Source: Tolypeutes matacus (taxonomy: Eukaryota > Chordata > Mammalia > Cingulata > Chlamyphoridae). Taken from it: 64,000 nucleotides of DNA. Below are positions 20,981-33,981 of this stretch, piece after piece. How positions within the stretch are numbered: the stretch's first letter is position 1; every line of letters begins with the position of its first letter. Under the pieces are notes generated by a model. It had not been told where the DNA came from. It was given only the letters and a program-made list of their open reading frames with translations, and searched no databases. The DNA lies in contig JAKSZT010053881.1 of assembly GCA_026826555.1 (NCBI GenBank), forward strand, positions 6,443,759 to 6,507,758, given 5' to 3'. The translations under genes and the position numbers were made by a program.

Positions 20981-23900
20981 TTTATCTCCCACAGATCTGT
21001 GGTATAAAAAAAAGTCTCAAGGAACTGAATGACAATATGAAATGCACAAACATATGCATTATTTGTGTCCCAGAAGGAGAATAGAGAGAAAAAGAGGCAA
21101 AAGACTATTTGAAAAATAATGACCAAAAACTTCCTAACCCTTAAGAAAGACATAAATATCAATATCCAAGAAGGACAACACACTCCAAAAAGAATAAATC
21201 CAAATAGACCTACTCCAAGACACATACTATCCAGAATGACAAATATCAGAGATAAAAAGAAGATTCTGAAACCAGCAAGAGAAAAGGAAAGCATCAAATA
21301 AAAGGGAACCTCAATAAGATTAACTGCTGAACTCTCATCAGAAACCATGGAGAGGAGAAGAAAGTGGTATGATCTATTCAAGGTACTGAAAGAGAAAAAC
21401 TGCCAGCCAAGAATTCTGTATCTGGAAAAATTGTCCTTCAGAAATGAGGGTAAGTTTAAAATCTTCACAGACAAACAAAAACTGGAGAGTAAGTTACCAA
21501 GAGAACAGAATTACAAGAGATATTAAAGGGAGTACTGCATCATGAAAGGAAAAACATGGGTTAAAGACTAGGAAAAGACTAAAAAATTAAGGTTATAAGG
21601 AAGGGTAACTTAAAGGGTAAAAAGACAGACAATAATAAGATATGACAACAGAAAGTCAAAGGACAAAATAGATGAAGTAAGTAATGCCTTTGTAGTAATA
21701 AGGGTCCACAAGAGACTCACCTCGGATGTAAGGATACAACCAGGTTAAGAGTGAAAGGTTGGAAAAAGATATTCCATGCAAATAGTAACCAAAAAAGAGC
21801 TGGAGTAGTGATACTAATATTGGACAAAAGAAATTTTAAATGCAAAACTGTTATTAAAAGATGAAGAAGTTCATTATATATTAATAAAAGTGGCAATGCA
21901 TCCATAAAAAAATAACTATACTAAATATTTATGCACCTAACCTGAGTGCCCCAAGATACATGAGGAATACACTGACAAAACTGAAGGGAGAAATAGATGT
22001 CTCTACAATAACAGTTGGAGACTTCAATATACCAATCTCATATTGGGTAGAACTTCTGGACAAAGGATATATACAGAAACATAGAGCTTGAATAATATAA
22101 TAAATGAACTAGACTCAATAAACATCTATACAGCATTGCACCCCAAAACAGCAGGATATACATACATTCTTTTCAAGCGCTCATGGATCCTTATCCAGAA
22201 TAGACCATTTGTTGGGTCACAAAACAAGATTCAATAAATTTAAAAACATTGAAATTATACAAAACTCTTTCCTTGATCATAATGGAATGAAGCTGGGAAT
22301 CAATAATGGATGGAAAAAGGGAAAATTCATAAATATATGGAGGTTAAATACCACACTTGTAATAATTCTGTGGATCAAAGAATAAATTGCAAGGGAATTC
22401 AGCAAATATCTTGAGACCAATGAAAATGAGAACACAACATATCAAAACATATGGGACACTGCAAAGGCAGTGCTGAGAGGGAAATTTATACTGAGATTTA
22501 AAAAGACAGAGCTAAAATTGAAGATCTAACTGTACACCTGGAAGAACTAGAAAAAGAACAGCAAATTAATCCCAAACCAAGTTGAAGAAAAGAAATAGTA
22601 AAGATCACAGTAGAAATAAATGAAATTGAGAACAAAAAAAAAAAAAAGACAGAGAATAACAAAACCAGAAATTGGCTCTTTGAGAAGATCAACAAAATTG
22701 ACAAACCCTTAACTAGACTGACAAAGAAAAAAAGAAAGAAGACTAAAATAAATAAAATCTGAAAGGAGAAAAGAAACATTACCACTGACCCTGTACAAAT
22801 AAGACAGATCATAAGAGGATCCTATGAACAACTGTATGACAAAAAAACTAGAGAATGTAGACAAGATGGATAAATTCCTAGAAACACATGAACCACCTAC
22901 ATTGACCCTAGAAGACATAGAAGACCTCAAAAACCAATTACAAGAGAAGAGATTGAAACAGTCATCAAAAACCTCCCAAAGCTGAAAAGCTCTGGACCAG
23001 ATGGCTTCACAGGTGAATTCTACCAATCATTCAAAGATGATTTAATACCAATCTTGCTCAAGCAGATTGACCAGGAATGCAAACTACCAAACTCATTCTT
23101 TCAATCCCACATGACCCTAATAACAAACCCAGAAAAAGATACTAGGAAAAAAGAAAATTACAGAAATATGTACCTAATGAATATAGAGGCAAAAATCCTC
23201 AACAAAATAATTGCAAACAGAAATCCAAAAGCACATTAAAAGAATTATACACCACAATAAAGTCAGTTTTATCCCAGGTATGCAAGGGTGATTCAACACA
23301 AGAAAATTAATTAATGTAAAAAAACACATTAATAAGTTGAAGAAAAAAAATATCACATGATCTTCTCGATTGAAGCAGAAAAGGCGTTTGACAAAATACA
23401 GCATCCTTTCTTGATAAAAACACTCTGAAAGATAGGAAGAGAAGGAAGCTTTCTCAATATGGTAAAGTGCATATATGAAAAACTTACAGCTAGCATTGTA
23501 CTCAATGGGGAAAGACAGAAAGCTTTCCCATGAGATCAGGAACAAGATAAGGATGCCTACTGTCACCACTATTATTCAATATCATGCTAGAAGTTCTAGC
23601 TAGAGCAATTAGCTAGGTAAAGAAATAAAAGGTATCCAAATAGGAAAGGAAGAAGTAAAACTTGCACTATTCGTTGATTCATCTTATATCTAGAAAATCT
23701 TGAAAATTCCACAACAAAGCTACTAGAACTAATAGATGAGTTCACCAAAGTGGTGGGATACAAGATTAATATACAAAAATCAATAGCGTTTCTATACACT
23801 GCGATGTGCAATCTGAGGAGGGAATCAGAAAAAAATTCCATTTATGATAACAAATAAAAAGATCAAATATTTAGGAATTAATTTAACCAAGGATATAAAG

Positions 23901-25010
23901 GAACTGTATTCAGAAAACTATAAAATATTGCTAAAAGAAACCAAAGAAGACTTAAATAAATGGAAGGCCATTCCGTGTTCATGGATTGGAAGACTAAATA
24001 TCATTAAGATGTCAATCCTACCCAAACTGATTTATAGATTCAACGCAATCCCAATAAAAATCCTAACAGGCTTTTTCACAGAAATGGAAAAGCCAATTAT
24101 CAATTTTGGAAGGGTAAAGGGTCCCGAATAGCCAAAAATGTCTTTAAAAAGAAGTATGAAGTTGGAGGACTCTCACTTCCTGACTTGAAAGCATATTACT
24201 TAGCTACAGTGGTAAAAACAGCATGGTACTGGCATAAAGATAGACAGATTGACCAATGGAATTGAATCGAGAACTCAGAAATAGACCCTCACATCTATGG
24301 TCAAGTGATTTTTCACAAGACTGTTAAGCCCCCCCAGCTGGGCCAGAACAGTCTATTCAAAAAGTGGTGCTGGGAGAACTGTATATCCAAATCCAAAAGA
24401 AAGAAAGAGGACCCTATCTCACACTTTATAAAAAAATTAACTCAAAATGGATCAAGGCCCTAAATATAAAAGTGACAACCATAAAATTCCTAGAAGAAAA
24501 TGTAGGAAAACATCTTCAAGATCTGGTAGCAGGTGGTTGTTTCTTAAACCTTTCACCCAAATTATGAGCAACAAAAGAAAAAAATAGACAAATGGGACCT
24601 CCTCAGAATTAAACACTTCTGCATCTCAAAAGACTTGGTCAAAAGGGTGAAAAGGCAGCTGACTCCAAAGAGGTGTAATATGGGGGCACTTTCAGGACTT
24701 GAAATTGTCCTGAATGACATTGCAACAACAGATACAGGCCATTATATATCCTGCTATAGCCTACAGAATCCAGCGGGAGAGAGAATAAACTACAATGTAA
24801 ACTATAATCCACCATTAAGTGGCAATGATCCAAAATGTTCATCAATTGCAATGAATGTACTACACTAATGAAAGTTGTTAATGTGGTGAAAAGTGGGAGG
24901 TGTGCAGAGTGGGGCATATAGGAATCCCTTATATTTTTTTATGTAACATTTTATGTAATCTAATTATCTTTTAGAAAAAATAAAAAAAATATTTTTTAAA
25001 TGTTCCAGTA
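20981..25010 (+). mobile_element. 5'-truncated, degenerate L1
   Basis: About 4 kb of sense L1. First comes an ORF1-end/inter-ORF type stretch (to about 21540). ORF2 follows with endonuclease (about 21700-22330) and reverse transcriptase (about 22900-24130: SGPDGF-like, then [20 protein letters not shown] near 23960-24020), then the ORF2 C-terminus (24160-24650). Last is the 3' UTR with GACATTGCAACAACAGATACA, GGAATCCCTTATA and a terminal A-rich tail. Numerous stops and indels break every frame, so no ORF is functional. Confidence 0.85.
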
Positions 25011-25149
25011 TATATTGGTAATAATAACAGTTTATTATAAGCATGTAAATCACTTTTCTCTACAGTTTCAAAGATTTAGGGGCTTTGGATAATATAATAT
25101 ATACTTGCAAATATCTAGCAGTATGTGGATACAACTTTTAAAGCAAGCT

Positions 25150-26245
25150 AAAACTGATTATTAAAGCAATCTCTTCAACACACACACACGCACACACACA
25201 CACACACCAAAGGCAGCCAACTCAATGGAAGAAACTATTTGGCAGTCACGTACCCAATAAAGGTTTAATACCCATGATATATAAAGAGGTCCTACAACTC
25301 AACAATTAAAAGACAAACTACCCGAATAAATAATGGGCAAAAGACTTGAAAGACAGTTGTCCAAAGAAGAAAGACAAATGACAAAAAAACACATGAAAAA
25401 ATGTTCAACATCACTAGCAATTAGGGAAATGCGTATCAAAAATACAATGGGGGGGGGGCGGTGTGGCTCAAATGGTTGGGTGTCCGTCTGCCATATGGAG
25501 GGACCTGGGTTCGATCCCCGGGACCTCCCTGTAAAATAAAAAATATATATACAGAAGGCGCATGGGCTGCCAGGCTCTGTGTGCCGGTGAGCCACCAGGC
25601 CCTGGGAGCCATGCAGCAAGATGATGATGTAACAGGAGAGAGACGCAGGGGAGAGACAAGATGAGATGCTCCGAAAGCTCCGAAAACCAGGAACCGAGGT
25701 GGGGCAGGTGGCAGAGCACCTCTCTCCTACATCAGAGGTCTTCAGGATCGAATCCTGGTGAAGACTGGAGGAGAAAGATGAGAAGAGATGGCAGGAAACA
25801 GACTCAGAGAATTGCCCAGTGAATGGACAAAAAACAGCAAATAGGGAAGGGGGGGTGGTTAAAATGGATAAAGTAAATAAATAAATCTTTAAAAAAAAAT
25901 ACAATGAGGTATCATTTCACATAGATTAGACTGGTCACTTTTTAAAAAGTCAGAAAACTAAATTTTGGAGAGGATGTGAAAAGATAGAAATGTTTATTTA
26001 TGGTTGGTGTGGGAACGTAGACTGGTACAGGCACTGTGGAGGACTATTTGGCTGCTCCTAAGGAAGTTGAATATAGACTTGCCATGGAACCTGTCAATAC
26101 CACTAGTAGATTTATACCTAGAAAATAAGAATACAAAAGCAACATCAATCAACAATCAGAACCTCTCCTCTTGTGGTCCTATGACAGGGGCTCAGTCATT
26201 GTTTGTTTTTCCTCAATATAGTAGAAATTGGCAGGGAATATGATT
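25150..26245 (+). mobile_element. L1 ORF2 3' fragment
   Basis: Sense L1 sequence from the end of ORF2 (blocks such as GGTTTAATACCCATGATATA, CAACATCACTAGCAATTAGG, GAGGATGTGAAAAGATAG). A short (CA)n run lies near 25180-25206 and a SINE insertion at 25450-25894 splits it. The frames are broken. Confidence 0.75.
25450..25894 (+). mobile_element. Long, dimeric tRNA-derived SINE
   Basis: It has a G-run, then a first tRNA-like unit (GTGTGGCTCAAATGG...GGTTCGATCCC) and, about 230 bp later, a second tRNA-like unit (GGTGGCAGAGCACC...GGATCGAATCC). It ends in an A-rich tail. Target-site duplication: AAAAATACAATG at 25438-25449 and 25895-25906. At about 445 bp it is over twice the length of the other copies here. 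Confidence 0.85.
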
Positions 26246-27045
26246 TTAATCTTCCTATCAGAATAACTGATGCCAAGATCTCTTGAATTAGTTGTGATTC
26301 AAAGTGTTCTCAGAATAATTCAATCTCATTATTTGTGATTGGTCTGTTGAGTTCTTCTGTTTCTTTCATCAGTGTAAGTTTCTCGTGTATTTCTAGAAAT
26401 TCATCCATTTCATCTAAGTTGCCAACTTGTTGGCATACAATTTTTGTAGTATCCTCTTTTGATACTCTTTACTTCTGTGGAGTCAGTGGTGATGTCTCCT
26501 CTTTCATTTCTTATTTTAGTTGCATCTTCTCTCTTTTTTCTTTGTTAGTCTAGCTAAGGATTTGTTCAATTTTATTGATCTTCTCAAAAAAAACAGCTTT
26601 TGGCTTTGTTAATTCTCTCTGTTGTTTTTTTTTTTTTTACCGGGAGGTCCCAGGGATCGAACCCGGGTCCCTCCATATGGGAGACGGACGCCCAACCAGT
26701 TGAGCCACATCCGACCCCTCTCTGTTGTTTTTTGATTCACAATTTCATTCAATTCTGCTCTGATCATTGTTATTTCTTTCCTTCTGTTTCCTTTGGGATT
26801 AGTTTGTTGTTCTTTTTCTAGTTCCTCCAGGTGTGCAGTTAGGTCTTTGATTTTAGCACGTTCTTCTTTTTTAATGTAGGCATTAAGGGCTATAAATTTC
26901 CCTCTCAACACTGCTATTACTGCATCCCATACATTTTGATATGTTGTGTTTTCATTTTCATTTGCTTCTAGATATTTACTGAATTCTCTTGCAATTTTCA
27001 CCTTGAACTTCCATATATTTATGACTATTCTGGATCTCCATCACT
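26246..27045 (-). mobile_element. L1 ORF2 fragment, antisense
   Basis: The reverse complement matches the ORF2 region between endonuclease and reverse transcriptase (compare 22330-22990). The - strand frame 26609-27001 still reads L1 ORF2-like sequence until it enters the SINE. It is abutted by an oppositely oriented upstream ORF2 piece at 27075. Confidence 0.75.
26631..26717 (-). mobile_element. Short monomeric SINE
   Basis: A reverse-oriented tRNA-like head only (GGGATCGAACCCGGG, then GTTGAGCCACATCCG) with poly-T on the left. The direct repeat CTCTCTGTTGTTTTTT lies at 26615-26630 and 26718-26733. At 87 bp it is a truncated or very short family member. Confidence 0.85.
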
Positions 27046-27074
27046 TACTGATTCCCGGCTTCTTTCCACTGTGG

Positions 27075-27612
27075 TCAGAGGGTGGAAAACAAGTTTCCAC
27101 ACAAGAAATAAGCAAAAAAGGACATAGGTAGCTATAATAATATCAGACAAAATAGACTTTAAATGCAAAATTGTTGTAAAAGACAAAGATGGACATTATA
27201 TATTAATTAAAAGGGTAATCTACAAGAAAAACAATAATAAATATTATGCCTCTAACCAAGATGTCCCAAAATGCATGAGGCACACTGGCAAAAGTAAGGG
27301 GAGAAATAGACTCTTCCACAATCATGGTGGGGAACATCAATATACCATGATCACTAATAGACAGATCATCTCAAAAGAGGATCAATAAAGAAACAGAAAT
27401 CTTGGATAATATGTCAGAGGAACTAGACCTAATGGAGATAGACAGAACATCACATCCCCCAAAACAGCAGGATAAACAGTCTTCTCGAGTCTTCTCTAGT
27501 ATTCATGGATCATTCTCCAGGATAGATTACATATTAGGTCCTAGAACAAGTTTCAACAAATTTAGAAAGATTGAGATTATACAAAATACATTCTCTGTGT
27601 CCCTAATATAAC
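27075..27612 (+). mobile_element. L1 endonuclease-region fragment, sense
   Basis: It matches 21760-22270 of the larger L1 (AGACTTTAAATGCAAAATTG, CAGGATAAACAGTCTTCTC). The junction with the antisense piece at about 27045-27075 indicates an internal inversion or a rearranged insertion. Confidence 0.7.
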
Positions 27613-27924
27613 CCACGACCATTAAAAATTTGCTGAAAGTATAATGGTCTATTTATTATCTGTGAATCTACTATGTTCTAAGCACTTTTTTTTCCCATTT
27701 TAACACAGCTTGACAGTATTATTCACTGTTTTAAATAGCTAAAGATAATAAGATCCTGAGAGGGGTTAACACAAATACCAAAATTGACTTTGAAATTTAG
27801 GATTTTCTTCAAAATTTGTGTTTTGTGCCCTACTATTCATTTATATATAATACATTTGTAACAGTAAATGAAGAAATAAATTAATATCCTTTCCTCAACT
27901 CCCTTGTTATAATGTGCTTCCTAA

Positions 27925-28420
27925 GGGGACCCCAAAAATACTCCCTGGCCATTCTTCTGCGCATCATCTTCGTCTGCAACAACATCAGCACCATCAACCA
28001 CCAGGCCCTAGAGAGGAGGCAGGAAACACACAACCACATTTTATTGAATTTACAGGAACTGCAACTAAGACTGTTTCTTCTGTCCTGTGACTCTAGTACA
28101 GTGGTTGAAGAAAATGGCACATAAGGACAAAAAAATGTTTGTAAAACTTTATTTAAAATAAGATCTAGAAAATGAAGGGCACTTTTCCTTCCCTAGTTGA
28201 GATGCAATGTATGTGTCTGATACAACAGTGATGATCAGGGCAAAGTCATCATGAGGTCGAGGACTCCGCATCGAGTTTATGATGTTATCTTCAGATTTTA
28301 TTTACTCATTTTGGGATATCTTTCTGGAGCTGAAGACAGATGAAGGTGTCATCACCAAAGATGAATGCCTGCAGAATACCCTGAAATTGATTTCAGTTAT
28401 TAGAGCCCGTTCTGTGTCTA
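27925..28420 (+). pseudogene. Third GBP fragment: exons 4-5, unprocessed
   Basis: At about 27931-28023 the sequence matches GBP exon 4, including a recognisable STINHQALE, but lacks about 18 nt of the centre (the NDSWIF region). After a roughly 185-bp intron-like gap it matches exon 5 (about 28209-28417), with stops such as TGA within the aligned part and an end LKLIS just before a lost donor. Because the intron is retained it is a remnant of a genomic GBP duplicate rather than a retrocopy. It is more diverged than the other two copies. Flanking exons (2, 3, 6 onward) were not found nearby. Confidence 0.8.
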
Positions 28421-28449
28421 GGAATGTTCAGGACAAGATGCAATTAAAT

Positions 28450-29290
28450 AAGCCCTGACATTCTTCGCTTGATGTCATTGCTTCTTTGAGACTGGATTGA
28501 AGTCTATGCTAACACTGATTTCTGATAGGTTTACACCAGCTGATAATATTAAAGCTCATTGAACTATTTGTCTCTGATCTCTGTTCACATGGAACTTCCA
28601 TAGAGAAATATTTTCTACCATTCCTTCTTGAGTATCCACAACTGTTCTCTTGGAGGGCTTGAGATCCTACTGGGATATAAATGTGACCTACAGTGTGTGG
28701 AAGCAGCAATATGCATGCATGTGGGTAGAGTAGGAGAAAAAGTATTGAACAATATGGAGACATTTTGTGGAAAATTCTCCCAGTCAACAGATATGTAAAA
28801 TTTTACGAATATTTACTTTTTCCCTTTTTTTCTCCTGTTTTCTAATTATCTAAAACATTGATTACTTATCAAACTGAATACTTTAAAAAGAGAATATTAT
28901 TGAGAACTCTTCTCTGATTTCAATGCTTCCCAAGAAAAACTCCTTAGAATTTCAGCCCAATGAAATGTGAAATATAATTTGCTTCATAGTGTGTTTTCCT
29001 AAGAACTTTAATCCATCCATGAAATTTGCATAAAGAAATGAGCTTGTGAAAGCCTCCCAGGGTCAGAGCTGGGCGGTAGATAGGGCAGCAGATAATCGTG
29101 CAATCCTGAATTCAGAGTAGTGAAAAAATGTGGACTTTCCAAAATCCATTACTTAAACATATTCTGCAGTCCACTGGTACAAGTGGATCTGTTCTAAGCA
29201 AGATCATCATAAATTATTTCAATTTTGATTTTAGTAGCTTCATCAGGTCCTTTGAGTAGATGACTGTAATATCCAACTTTAGTCATGTTT
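28450..29290. other. Spacer, no recognisable feature
   Basis: Intergenic sequence right of the GBP fragment. The start may be residual GBP intron 5 (a short CCTGTTCTAG-like match). Nothing else is recognised. Confidence 0.45.
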
Positions 29291-29306
29291 CAAAAAATGC
29301 CTTGTG

Positions 29307-29491
29307 GGAAGCGGCTGTGGCTCAATCAGTAGGGCTCCCGTTTACCATATGGGAGGCCCTGGGTTCGGATCCCGGGGCCTCCTGGTGAGGGCAAAGCCCG
29401 TCTGCACGGCATGGTTGGCTGACCCAGCGAGCATAAACAGCAAGGGGGGGATAAATGAATAAATAAATAAAATCTTAAAAAAAAAAAAAAA
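29307..29491 (+). mobile_element. DAS-type tRNA-derived SINE
   Basis: Full-length copy: GGAAGCGGCTGTGGCTCAAT start, box B GGTTCGGATCC, GGGGGATAAATGAATAAATA tail and poly-A. Target-site duplication AAAAAATGCCTTGTG at 29292-29306 and 29492-29506. Confidence 0.95.
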
Positions 29492-29506
29492 AAAAAATGC
29501 CTTGTG

Positions 29507-30300
29507 CCTGTGTTGACTTTGTTGAGTAGAGCCTCAATACCACTTCTAAACTGTATTATTATATGTATGAATTAAATAGTTAAAAATTAGTTTTTCATTT
29601 TCTTTAAGCCATAAAGTGCTGGGGCATTCCATTACTCACAGATGTGTAATAGCAAACATAACTCTAGATAACCTAACATTAGCTGTTACAGTTTCTAAGG
29701 AAATTAGAAGGCATGGACTGTGCCTTATTTATATTTGTCTCCTCAGATTTGAGGATATGGTCTGGCCATAATAGGTGTTCATCAAATATCTGATTAATGA
29801 CAGAATAGAATTGGTTAAGTAAGACTAGATGTCAAGATTATACTTTTCAAAAAGTTTGAAATAACCTGAATTCTGTGATGAGATATTTAAATTTACAAAT
29901 TTGTCTGGAAACATCGTAGTGGTTTGTGAGAGGTATGTGAGACACTGCAGAAATAAGAGCATCTTTTCAGATCCCACTAATATTTTACAAAGGCTTCCAT
30001 ATATGATAATCAATAGAGAAAAAATATAGTTGTCTATAAATGAATTAGGGATTAAAGAAATTGTGAGAAAGTTTATTCCAAGTGCATTTTTGCATCAGGA
30101 AGTGTAGTGAGAGAGAAAGACTAGTAATTATATCTTGATTCTGCATCTTACAATATAATCTTGGGCAGTCTTTATCTACTGCATTTGCTTTATATACTAA
30201 GAAGGAATGAACATCTTTAATTCTTTAGGATTCTTAGGCATTTATAAGATTGGGCTAGACACAATGAGGGATTCATTTTAATTTAATATAATTATTGATC
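29507..30300. other. Spacer up to the right arm, no recognisable feature
   Basis: AT-rich sequence without coding potential. It ends where homology to 16862 (reverse complement) begins at about 30300. Confidence 0.45.
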
Positions 30301-31639
30301 TGCTAGGGCTTAAGTCTCCCATTTTATCTGTTTTCTACATTTTTTATTTCCAAATTACTACCTTCAGGTGGAGATCTTGAATAATTTTTTTTTAATTCCA
30401 TTTTGATTTATCTGTAGTCATTCTGAGTGCATTCCTTTGAACAGCTTTGTTAGTGGTGGTTGTACATCTAGATAGATAATTTATCAGTCTACTGATGTCT
30501 TGTTGCCAGTTAGATTGAAGTGTATAAACCCTACCTCCCTTTATGTTTCTTTATCCTCAGCATTTATAGCATTAAATTTTTTTCCACCATCAACTCTTGA
30601 TTTTTAAAAAAAATCTCTCTGATATTTTTTCATATGCTTTCAAAGTTACAAGACACTTCTCAGCTCTAATATTGAAACATCCTATTTTATAATATGATCT
30701 CATGGCAACCCAGCTAGAGCTGGGTTTTCTAGCATCTAGGTGATGTCATGTGATTAAGTTTGAATATGGAATATGGACAGAAATATATGTCTCTTGTGGA
30801 TCTGGGTCAGAGAACTTTGAGCCTCTACTCTTCCAGTCTCTTTTCCCTTCCTACTATCTGGATCGCTGATGTGGCCACAATCCAGCTTTGACCTTGCAGA
30901 TGAGTAGAATACCTTTAAGGTTACAGAACAACCAGATGGAAGTAGCCTGCATGCCTGCAGAGCTTCCACATAAACCTAGAGGGGTACGACTGTAACATGT
31001 CCTCTCAGCTGCAGGAAGCTGCCATCAGGAGGGGAGAGAGTGGTTGAACTCATGTTCAGTCTGAGTGTGCCTAGTAATAACCTTCAAAGACTACCTGCCT
31101 GTGAGATAAAGTCTATGACCCAGGTTGCAGTTAATCTTTCAACCTCATCCACAATCAACCTGTTAGACTAGCTACAGTGTACCCTGACTGATTCCTACTA
31201 TTTATTTCTTACCATCATATATTTTCTCATTTCCTTCATTTGCCCTAAAATACATTACTCCAAACCGTGTTTACTCAAGTTTGAATTTTCATTCAAGATC
31301 CAGCAGAAACTACACTTTCCCTATGAATCCACCAAATTAGCTTTCCAAATATAATGAATTGTTGCTCTTGTAGATACCCAAGAAACGTTTTGCAACATTT
31401 CCTGCTTGCTTTATTTTATATTTGTGCCCTTCGTGATACAGACTCACCAAGAGTGAGAATTTTGCTTTGTTCCTCTTTAAATAGCCAATAGCAATGGTTC
31501 CCATTTTGGAAGATATTTAACAGTAAAATGTGTCCCCTGATGTTACAGGGGAAAAAATACGATTGACTAATTTTAATAATACCAAATAAAGAAAATTTAA
31601 AAACTTATCATCTAATTTTACCATATTTCCTACAATAAG

Positions 31640-32578
31640 AGTATATTTTAAACTTTGAAATTACTAAAGAAAGGACATAAACACATAAATTCAAACTTTA
31701 CCCCATCGATGAGCCATACCTTGGAATATATGGTAACCTATTTCCCCAATGTAACAGAGTTAGACTTATTTATAATATCTCTACACATGGCTCTTCTGCC
31801 TCTTTTAATTGAACCTATAATTAACAGTATATCCATTAAATATATGTCCCAAAGACTTAAATCTTCCATCTGTTCATATGCCAGTTGAGCCCTGAATCTC
31901 ATCAGAGTTGCAGCCAACACCTACTCTCCAGATCATCCGACTTGCCCAGTATAACTAACAAAATGATAATGATGAACAATGCCCATCCCCCCAAAAAAGA
32001 GAGTATCTATAACTGTAAGCAAGACAGTTCCATCCATCTGCCCCATGGGACCTCAGGCCCCCCTCTCAATCTGAAACAGAGTGGGCATCACCATCCCAAA
32101 ATCCTCAAGACTGAGGAATGAACAAACAAGGGGGAATACAGTTATGGACCAAAGTAGACTTATTATTATTCTAGTAATGGAAGAACTTGTAGCATTGAAA
32201 TAAAGACAGTGGTCACCAGAGTTTCTGAAGGGAGAGAGAGGGAATAATAGGTGTAACATGGGGCATATTGGGGACATTGGAATTGTTCTGAATGACATTG
32301 CAATGACAGATACAGGCCATTATTTAAAAAAAAAAAAAAAAAAACTATAAAATTATGAAGTGTAAAGTGTAAACCATAATGTAAACTATAGACCAGGGGT
32401 AGTAACAATGCTTTATAATGTGTTCAATTGTAAGAAATGTACCACACTAATGAAAGATGTTCTTAATGGGGGAAAGTGTGGGAAGGGGAGGGGGGGGTAT
32501 ATGGGAATCCCTTATATTTTTGATATGACATTTATGTAACCTAAAGCATACTTTAAAATAAAGAAGAAAAAAAAACTT
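31640..32578 (+). mobile_element. L1 3' UTR with poly-A (right-arm copy)
   Basis: Sense L1 3' UTR with GACATTGCAATGACAGATACAG, GGGAATCCCTTATAT, ATGTAACCTAAAG and a poly-A at about 32555-32575. The left-arm copy (7385-8145) lacks the last 170 bp. The short frames here (31655-31888 and others) are not genes. Confidence 0.75.
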
Positions 32579-32579
32579 A

Positions 32580-33840
32580 AAAATGTGGGCAGAGTTGAGT
32601 CTGAAGGCACAAATTAGTCCAAATGAAACCAGCATCTGAACATATCCTCCTCTCATTCTATTCAAAACTAAGCTGTTGTGCTCACACAAACCTTCATGTT
32701 TACTGCTGAATTTCCAGTTAGCTTTCTGAACTATGCCTTCCTGTACTGCCTACTGATTCTCTTGTTAAATAAATATTTGAAAATAAAAATGTCAAACTTT
32801 CCAATAAAAATGCCATCATCAGTATTCATGACATATCAAAGGATAAAGGGAATTTAAGAATGTTAATATGAAAATTTTATGTTCTGATATTTTATTCTAT
32901 GGAAGTTTTTGGATACAAGTTTGTCATATTAGGTACCCATTCTTTCTAGAGCTACAAAAAAGTGAATCACCAACATTTAACTGTTGGCACTTAGATTTTG
33001 CCACTGTTATTGTCAAAGAGCCAATTTCATAGAATCATATTGGTCAAAATGGAATTAACACTGCTAATGTCTTTTCAATCCATTAATATCATTCTGGGCA
33101 GAAGTAAAACAATTGATGAACCAAAGCCCAAAGTGTTCCAGAAACACAGCTCTTACCTGAACCCATGCAGAAGGCCAGAGAGGTAGTAAAAGAGTAATTT
33201 GAGTACACAGTTGTAGTTCTGTAGCACAATACAAAAGAATGCACTTTTAAAATGCATTAAAGTTGCCCTTGTAAATGCCTCAAATTCATATGCCAGAGTT
33301 ATTGATCATACTGAAATTTAAATAGGATAGGAAGTACCCTTTAAAAAAAAAGAAAACACTGAAAAGAAATATTTACAGCTTTTGTCAGTTTTTATAAAGT
33401 TGTTATAGGTTATGAGTTCTTTGCTTCATTTAAAATAAATATTCAGTTTTTAATTCGTGTTTTAATTAAAGCATCCCCAAAATTAAATACATTTCAGGCC
33501 CCCACAAAATCTGGATTGATCACTGCATAAGCAGAGAGAGAAAAAAAAAAAAGGAAGACTATGCACCATAAAAAGGGTGATTGAATATGGATTTTAAAAT
33601 AGTTTTTTGAAAAATATACCCACAAATCTATGTATTTTTATATTAATGGTAAAATCCTTTCGATAGTAACAGGAGTACTTTTTTTAAAAAAGAGGGAAGA
33701 AATAAGTAAGTAAAAAATTAAACAAAACACAATCAACCTTTCCCTGGACGAAACTCCCCCTAAGAGACAGGCTGTTGAACTATTCTCTACCTGCTATCAT
33801 GTTGTTTACATTCACCCCTGGTGCAATGTGTTTGTTGTGG
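32580..33840. other. Right-arm sequence missing from the left arm
   Basis: About 1.26 kb upstream of the GBP promoter with no recognised element. Together with the L1 poly-A region it corresponds to a deletion of about 1.4 kb in the left arm near 7370-7385. Confidence 0.55.
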
Positions 33841-33981
33841 TAGTCAATAAAGCCTAAAACAATTGCAAAAGAGGAAAGAGCCTGGATTTCCAAAGGCAGA
33901 AGTAGAATAATCCCGGATCCGGCGGCCGAACTTCCTCCCCCCACCCCCCACCCCTACCCTCCCAAAACGCAAAAACGCGAA

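Noticed and set aside
20917..21474. 185-codon - strand frame, and similar at 22498-23026 and 23174-23569
   Set aside because: Antisense of the L1. The A-rich sense strand of L1 gives long antisense frames rich in Phe, Leu and Ser.
25449..25530. A real tRNA gene at the tRNA-like heads of the SINEs
   Set aside because: The heads have A and B boxes, but the cloverleaf stems do not pair properly and every copy is followed by a SINE body, an A-rich tail and target-site duplications.
25299..25904. 201-codon - strand frame
   Set aside because: It runs across the antisense of an L1 fragment and the dimeric SINE, so it is a chance reading through repeats.
27925..28420. Processed (retro) GBP pseudogene
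   Set aside because: An intron-like gap of about 185 bp separates the exon 4 and exon 5 parts and no poly-A is seen, so a genomic duplicate fits better.
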